A DNA stretch of 8,404 nt from the NCBI GenBank assembly GCA_009785885.1, contig WQUE01000336.1, positions 1 to 8,404 of the forward strand, given 5' to 3'. A model generated the notes under the pieces. It was given only the letters and a program-made list of their open reading frames with translations, was not told where the DNA came from and made no database searches. The position numbers were made by a program, and so were the translations under genes. This document shows positions 5,834 to 8,404 of this stretch, one piece after another; within the stretch, counting starts at the first letter, position 1, and the number at the start of each line of letters is the position of its first letter. Origin of the DNA: Actinomycetes bacterium (GTDB lineage: Bacteria > Actinomycetota > Actinomycetes > Propionibacteriales > Propionibacteriaceae).

Positions 5834-5859
5834 GAGCCTCACAGTGTGGGCCTCACAGG
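5834..5859. repeat. Short direct repeat at the tRNA 3' end
   Basis: GAGCCTCACAGT (5834-5845) repeats at 10 of 12 positions GGGCCTCACAGG (5848-5859), which is the acceptor/T-arm end of the tRNA gene. It could be a trace of site-specific integration into the tRNA or a chance repeat; it is too short to decide. Confidence 0.35.
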
Positions 5860-5920
5860 ACTTGAACCTGTGACCTCGTCCTTATCAGGGACGCGCTCTA
5901 ACCGACTGAGCTAGAGGCCC
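5847..5920 (-). tRNA. tRNA-Ile(GAT)
   Basis: This 74-base gene folds as a complete cloverleaf. The acceptor stem GGGCCTC pairs with GAGGCCC, the D-arm carries TAGCTCAGTCGGTTAGAGC, the anticodon stem is CGTCC/GGACG with loop CTGATAA (anticodon GAT at 5884-5886), and the T-arm ACAGGTTCAAGTCCTGT is present. The discriminator base is A and CCA is not encoded. The same gene typically follows gyrA-DUF3566 in actinobacteria. A tRNA-Ala often stands right after it, but none is found downstream within this window. Confidence 0.97.
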
Positions 5921-5943
5921 GCCGCGCACGCGTGCGCCGTCAC

Positions 5944-5973
5944 ACTCTACCGCAGCGCGCCAACGGCGCTCAA
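5944..5973 (-). promoter_or_regulatory. Sigma-70-type promoter of tRNA-Ile
   Basis: On the minus strand a -35 box TTGAGC (5973-5968) is followed by an 18-base spacer and a -10 box TAGAGT (5949-5944). The boxes are close to consensus and 24 bases upstream of the tRNA, so the tRNA is likely transcribed independently of the DUF3566 gene. Confidence 0.75.
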
Positions 5974-6011
5974 CCCGCCGGCCGCGCCCGTCCGTCCCGG
6001 TCGATGCGGGC

Positions 6012-7397
6012 TCAGTGTTCCTCGGACAACGTGATCTCCAGGCCGCCGAAGATCGCGGCGATGGCGTTGTAGAGGGCACCGAAGATCGTGATGAGAAGCG
6101 TCATCAGCACCACGTTCAGCACCGACACGACCGCCGCGAATGCCAGCACCCGCTGGGTGTCGAGCACGCGCGAGATCTGGAGCCCGCTCGCTGACCCGTT
6201 TCCAACCAGCGAGTCGATCAGGCTCTGCGCCTGCTCCAACACCTGGGACTGGTCGATGATCATCCAGATCGCCGACATGGCGACGAACAGCACGATGCCA
6301 ACGGCCAACGACACCATCAGACCCATCCGCATCACCGACCAGACGTTGATGTGGGACACGAAGAGCCGTGCGCGCCGGTTGTGCGATCGGGCCTTCTTCG
6401 CCGCCCCGGCCTGGGGTGCACCGGCGGGGCGAACCCGCACCGCCGCGGGCGGCGCGCCCGGCGGCTGCATCAGCGGAGGCGGCGTCAGTTGCGGAGGCGG
6501 CATCACGACCATCGGGGGCACCGGGGGACCCACCATCACGGGCGGGACACCCACCTGGACCCCAGGAGCCACCCCCGGCGCGACCGGCGCCGGCCCCGGC
6601 ATGCCCGGATGGCCCTGCCGACGGTCCACCGGCGGTTCCTCACGCTTCACCGCCGGCTCCGCCGGCGCCTGTTGGACGACGTCCGCTCGCGCTTCCTCCG
6701 GCGCCACGGAGTCCGCCCGCTCTACCACGGCCACCTGCGGCGCATCGGCCCGGGGCGTTGCCTCCGGCGCTGCGTTCCCGCCGGCTTCGAGGGGCCCCTC
6801 GCGACCAGCGGCGGTCGGCTTTCCCGCCGACGGGCTCTCCCCGGCATCCCCCGCCTGGTCGTCCACCTCGGTCGGTTCCTCGGCGACCGTCGCGGACGTG
6901 GCGGTGTCCCCGGTGCCCCGGATGGGTCTGCCGGTCTTCGCCCCGACGCGCCGGGTGGATGCGGCCTCCTCGGCGTCACTGTCGTCGGTGCCGTTCGGCC
7001 TGATCCAGCTGCCCTCGTCCGGCGACTTCGTCCAGCCGTATAGCTCCGCCGCACCCTCCTCGCCGACTGACGATGCGACGTCCTCTGCCGCCGCCGACTC
7101 CTCGTTGGGGACGGCCGTGGTGCCCGCCGGGTGACCGGGTGTGTGGGAATCGTCGACGACGTGAGGCATCTTGGTGGTTATCTCGACCTCGGGTGGCTCG
7201 TGGGGTGGCGGGGGTGGTGGCACGGGTGGGGCGGTGATGACCGGGGCTTGCGGCGGCACGGAGGCGGCGTTCCCTCTTGCAATGGTGCCGGGTGGCCGCG
7301 GCGGCCCGGCGGCGGGTGGCTTCGGTGGCATCCCCACCGAGGATGGATCCTCGGGGTTGCTCCGGTTGCCGTGGCTGCGCTGTCTCGGGTCAGCCAT
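6012..7397 (-). CDS. DUF3566 membrane protein with long disordered N-terminus
   Basis: This is a 461-residue protein whose C-terminal ~120 residues (about 342-459) are a DUF3566 domain: RRARLFVSHINVWSVMRMG, membrane segment at 357-381, a periplasmic-side loop with QAQSLIDSLVG, membrane segment at 418-440, and the GALYNAIAAIFGGLEITL end. The first ~340 residues are low-complexity: Pro-rich at 24-70 and 265-330, acidic/Ala-rich between. Inside lies one conserved-looking island, YGWTKSPDEGSWIRP (120-134). The protein has no known enzymatic role; its gene regularly follows gyrA in actinobacteria, as here (66-base gap). The ATG at 7395-7397 has AGGAGG five to ten bases upstream. The DUF3566 part is certain; the N-terminal tail is longer than I would expect for the family. 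Confidence 0.93.
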   Translation of the reverse strand: MADPRQRSHGNRSNPEDPSSVGMPPKPPAAGPPRPPGTIARGNAASVPPQAPVITAPPVPPPPPPHEPPEVEITTKMPHVVDDSHTPGHPAGTTAVPNEESAAAEDVASSVGEEGAAELYGWTKSPDEGSWIRPNGTDDSDAEEAASTRRVGAKTGRPIRGTGDTATSATVAEEPTEVDDQAGDAGESPSAGKPTAAGREGPLEAGGNAAPEATPRADAPQVAVVERADSVAPEEARADVVQQAPAEPAVKREEPPVDRRQGHPGMPGPAPVAPGVAPGVQVGVPPVMVGPPVPPMVVMPPPQLTPPPLMQPPGAPPAAVRVRPAGAPQAGAAKKARSHNRRARLFVSHINVWSVMRMGLMVSLAVGIVLFVAMSAIWMIIDQSQVLEQAQSLIDSLVGNGSASGLQISRVLDTQRVLAFAAVVSVLNVVLMTLLITIFGALYNAIAAIFGGLEITLSEEH

Positions 7398-7417
7398 GCC
7401 ATTCCTCCTGGATCGCG

Positions 7418-7437
7418 GAACCGACGCGTGTTGGTTC
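7418..7437. repeat. Hairpin in the gyrA-DUF3566 gap
   Basis: GAACCGAC (7418-7425) and GTTGGTTC (7430-7437) form an 8-bp stem (one G-T pair) with a 4-base loop on the plus strand; one mismatch on the minus strand, which is the transcribed one. It lies between the gyrA stop and the DUF3566 ribosome site and could weaken read-through. No T-run. Confidence 0.4.
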
Positions 7438-7463
7438 GCCTGGCACTACCTTACGTGTCCGAC

Positions 7464-8404
7464 TCATGATTGCCCATCCTCGGCCGGAGCATCCGCGTCA
7501 GCGGTGTCGTCCACGAACGACTCCACCTCGTCCCCGTCAGGCCCCGGCGCGCCGGTGTCTGCGGCGTCGGACTCGTCCGGAACGGTCCCATTGTCCTCGT
7601 CGTCGCTGTTCGATTCCGGGTTGAGCGCGATGGCGATGACGCGGTCCTTCGTGCCGACGTCGACGAACTTCACGCCCATCGTGTCCCGGCCCTTCACGGG
7701 CACCTCGTCGACGGGGCTGCGCGTGATCTGGCCCGATTCGCGGATCGACATCACCTCGTCGCCGCTCGTGACGATCAGCGCGCCGACCAGTTCGCCGCGG
7801 TCGTCGGTGAGCTTCATCGCCTTGATGCCCAGGCCGCCACGGCCCTGCACGCGGTACGTGTGGACGGACGAGCGCTTCGCGTAGCCGCCGTCCGTGACGG
7901 TGAACACGTACGGCCCACCGAGGTCGCCGCCCGTGTCGTCGTCCTCGCTGGTGGGAGCGTCGTCGCTTGTCGTAACCTCGATCGCGTCGTCGTCTACGAC
8001 GGTCTCGTCCGCGCCGATCGCGTCGGCCGCCCCGACGCCCGCGGGGATCACGGCCATCGCCAGGAGGGAGTCGCCGCCCCGGAACCGCATCCCGGTGACC
8101 CCGGACGTGGGACGTCCCATCGGGCGCAGCTGCGCGTCGTCGCACGGGAACCGGATCGCCTGGCCGAGCCGGGAGATCAGCAGCATCTGATCGTCGGCGT
8201 TCGCCAGTTCGGCACCGACGAGCTCGTCGTCCGGGTCCCGGAAGTTCAGCGCGATCAGCCCGGCCGAGCGCGGCGAATCGTAGGCGGACAAGGCCGTCTT
8301 CTTCACCAGGCCACGCTTGGTCGCCATGACGAGGTAGGACGCGTCGTCGTAGCCGCGCAGCGCGAGCACCTGGGCGACGCGCTCCTCCGGCAGGAAGCTC
8401 AACA
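7464..8404 (-). CDS. gyrA: DNA gyrase subunit A, C-terminal part (5' end off the right edge)
   Basis: These are the last 313 codons of gyrA. They encode most of the C-terminal beta-pinwheel that wraps DNA: blades are recognisable from YLVMATKRGLVKKT, DDQMLLISRLGQAIRFP, GPYVFTVTDGGYAKRSSV, YRVQGRGGLGIKAMKL and DEVMSIRESGQITRSPVDEV, ending with GRDTMGVKFVDV. The GRGGLGIK segment is a gyrase A-box-like motif. Two parts are unusual: an acidic insert of about 40 residues between blades (7917-8040), and an acidic C-terminal tail of 52 residues (19 Asp/Glu and no Lys/Arg). The N-terminal breakage-reunion domain lies beyond the window. Gyrase A rather than ParC/topoisomerase IV is supported by the pinwheel motifs and by the DUF3566/tRNA-Ile neighbourhood. 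Confidence 0.97.
   Translation of the reverse strand, partial: LSFLPEERVAQVLALRGYDDASYLVMATKRGLVKKTALSAYDSPRSAGLIALNFRDPDDELVGAELANADDQMLLISRLGQAIRFPCDDAQLRPMGRPTSGVTGMRFRGGDSLLAMAVIPAGVGAADAIGADETVVDDDAIEVTTSDDAPTSEDDDTGGDLGGPYVFTVTDGGYAKRSSVHTYRVQGRGGLGIKAMKLTDDRGELVGALIVTSGDEVMSIRESGQITRSPVDEVPVKGRDTMGVKFVDVGTKDRVIAIALNPESNSDDEDNGTVPDESDAADTGAPGPDGDEVESFVDDTADADAPAEDGQS

Noticed and set aside
6088..7134. Plus-strand open frame opposite the DUF3566 gene
   Set aside because: Thr/Ser/Gly/Ala-rich antisense shadow; the minus strand has a good ribosome site and a recognisable DUF3566 domain.
1..8404. CRISPR array or rRNA genes
   Set aside because: No regularly spaced repeats and no rRNA core sequences are present.

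Overview
The window is high-GC DNA from an actinobacterium (Actinomycetota). The strongest clue is the right end: the 3' part of gyrA, then a DUF3566 membrane protein, then tRNA-Ile(GAT), all on the minus strand. That order is the usual one just downstream of gyrB-gyrA near the chromosome origin in this phylum. GTG/TTG starts, strong GC bias at third codon positions and an apparently leaderless gene agree with this. I cannot name the genus from sequence alone.

Layout from left to right. (1) 1-891, minus strand: a short GntR/YtrA-type repressor overlaps by 8 bases the start of an ABC transporter ATPase, which runs off the left edge. (2) 1098-3277, plus strand: a two-gene membrane-microdomain operon, an NfeD-like membrane protein followed with an ATGA overlap by a flotillin-type SPFH protein. 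It ends in a stem-loop. (3) 3278-4140: about 860 bases without a convincing gene. It contains a second partial copy of the flotillin tail, several hairpins and a cysteine-rich open frame of doubtful status. (4) 4141-5506: a uridine-kinase-like P-loop ATPase on the minus strand, divergent from a ribbon-helix-helix/MazF toxin-antitoxin pair. A perfect 8+8 inverted repeat lies between them and overlaps the antitoxin start codon. (5) 5546-5726: a decayed, frameshifted copy of the flotillin 3' end. (6) 5847-8404, minus strand: tRNA-Ile(GAT) with a clear promoter and a downstream hairpin, the DUF3566 gene and the end of gyrA.

The most notable observation is that the 3' end of the flotillin gene recurs, diverged and frameshifted, about 2.4 kb downstream and just before the tRNA. 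The two copies bracket the kinase and toxin-antitoxin genes. This suggests that the 3278-5540 segment is an acquired module, or the scar of a gene replacement next to the tRNA-Ile locus. The duplication is seen directly in the sequence; the history is inference.

Functionally the window combines core genes (gyrase, its companion membrane protein, tRNA) with stress-linked accessory genes: the flotillin/NfeD envelope system, the GntR-controlled ABC transporter and MazF.
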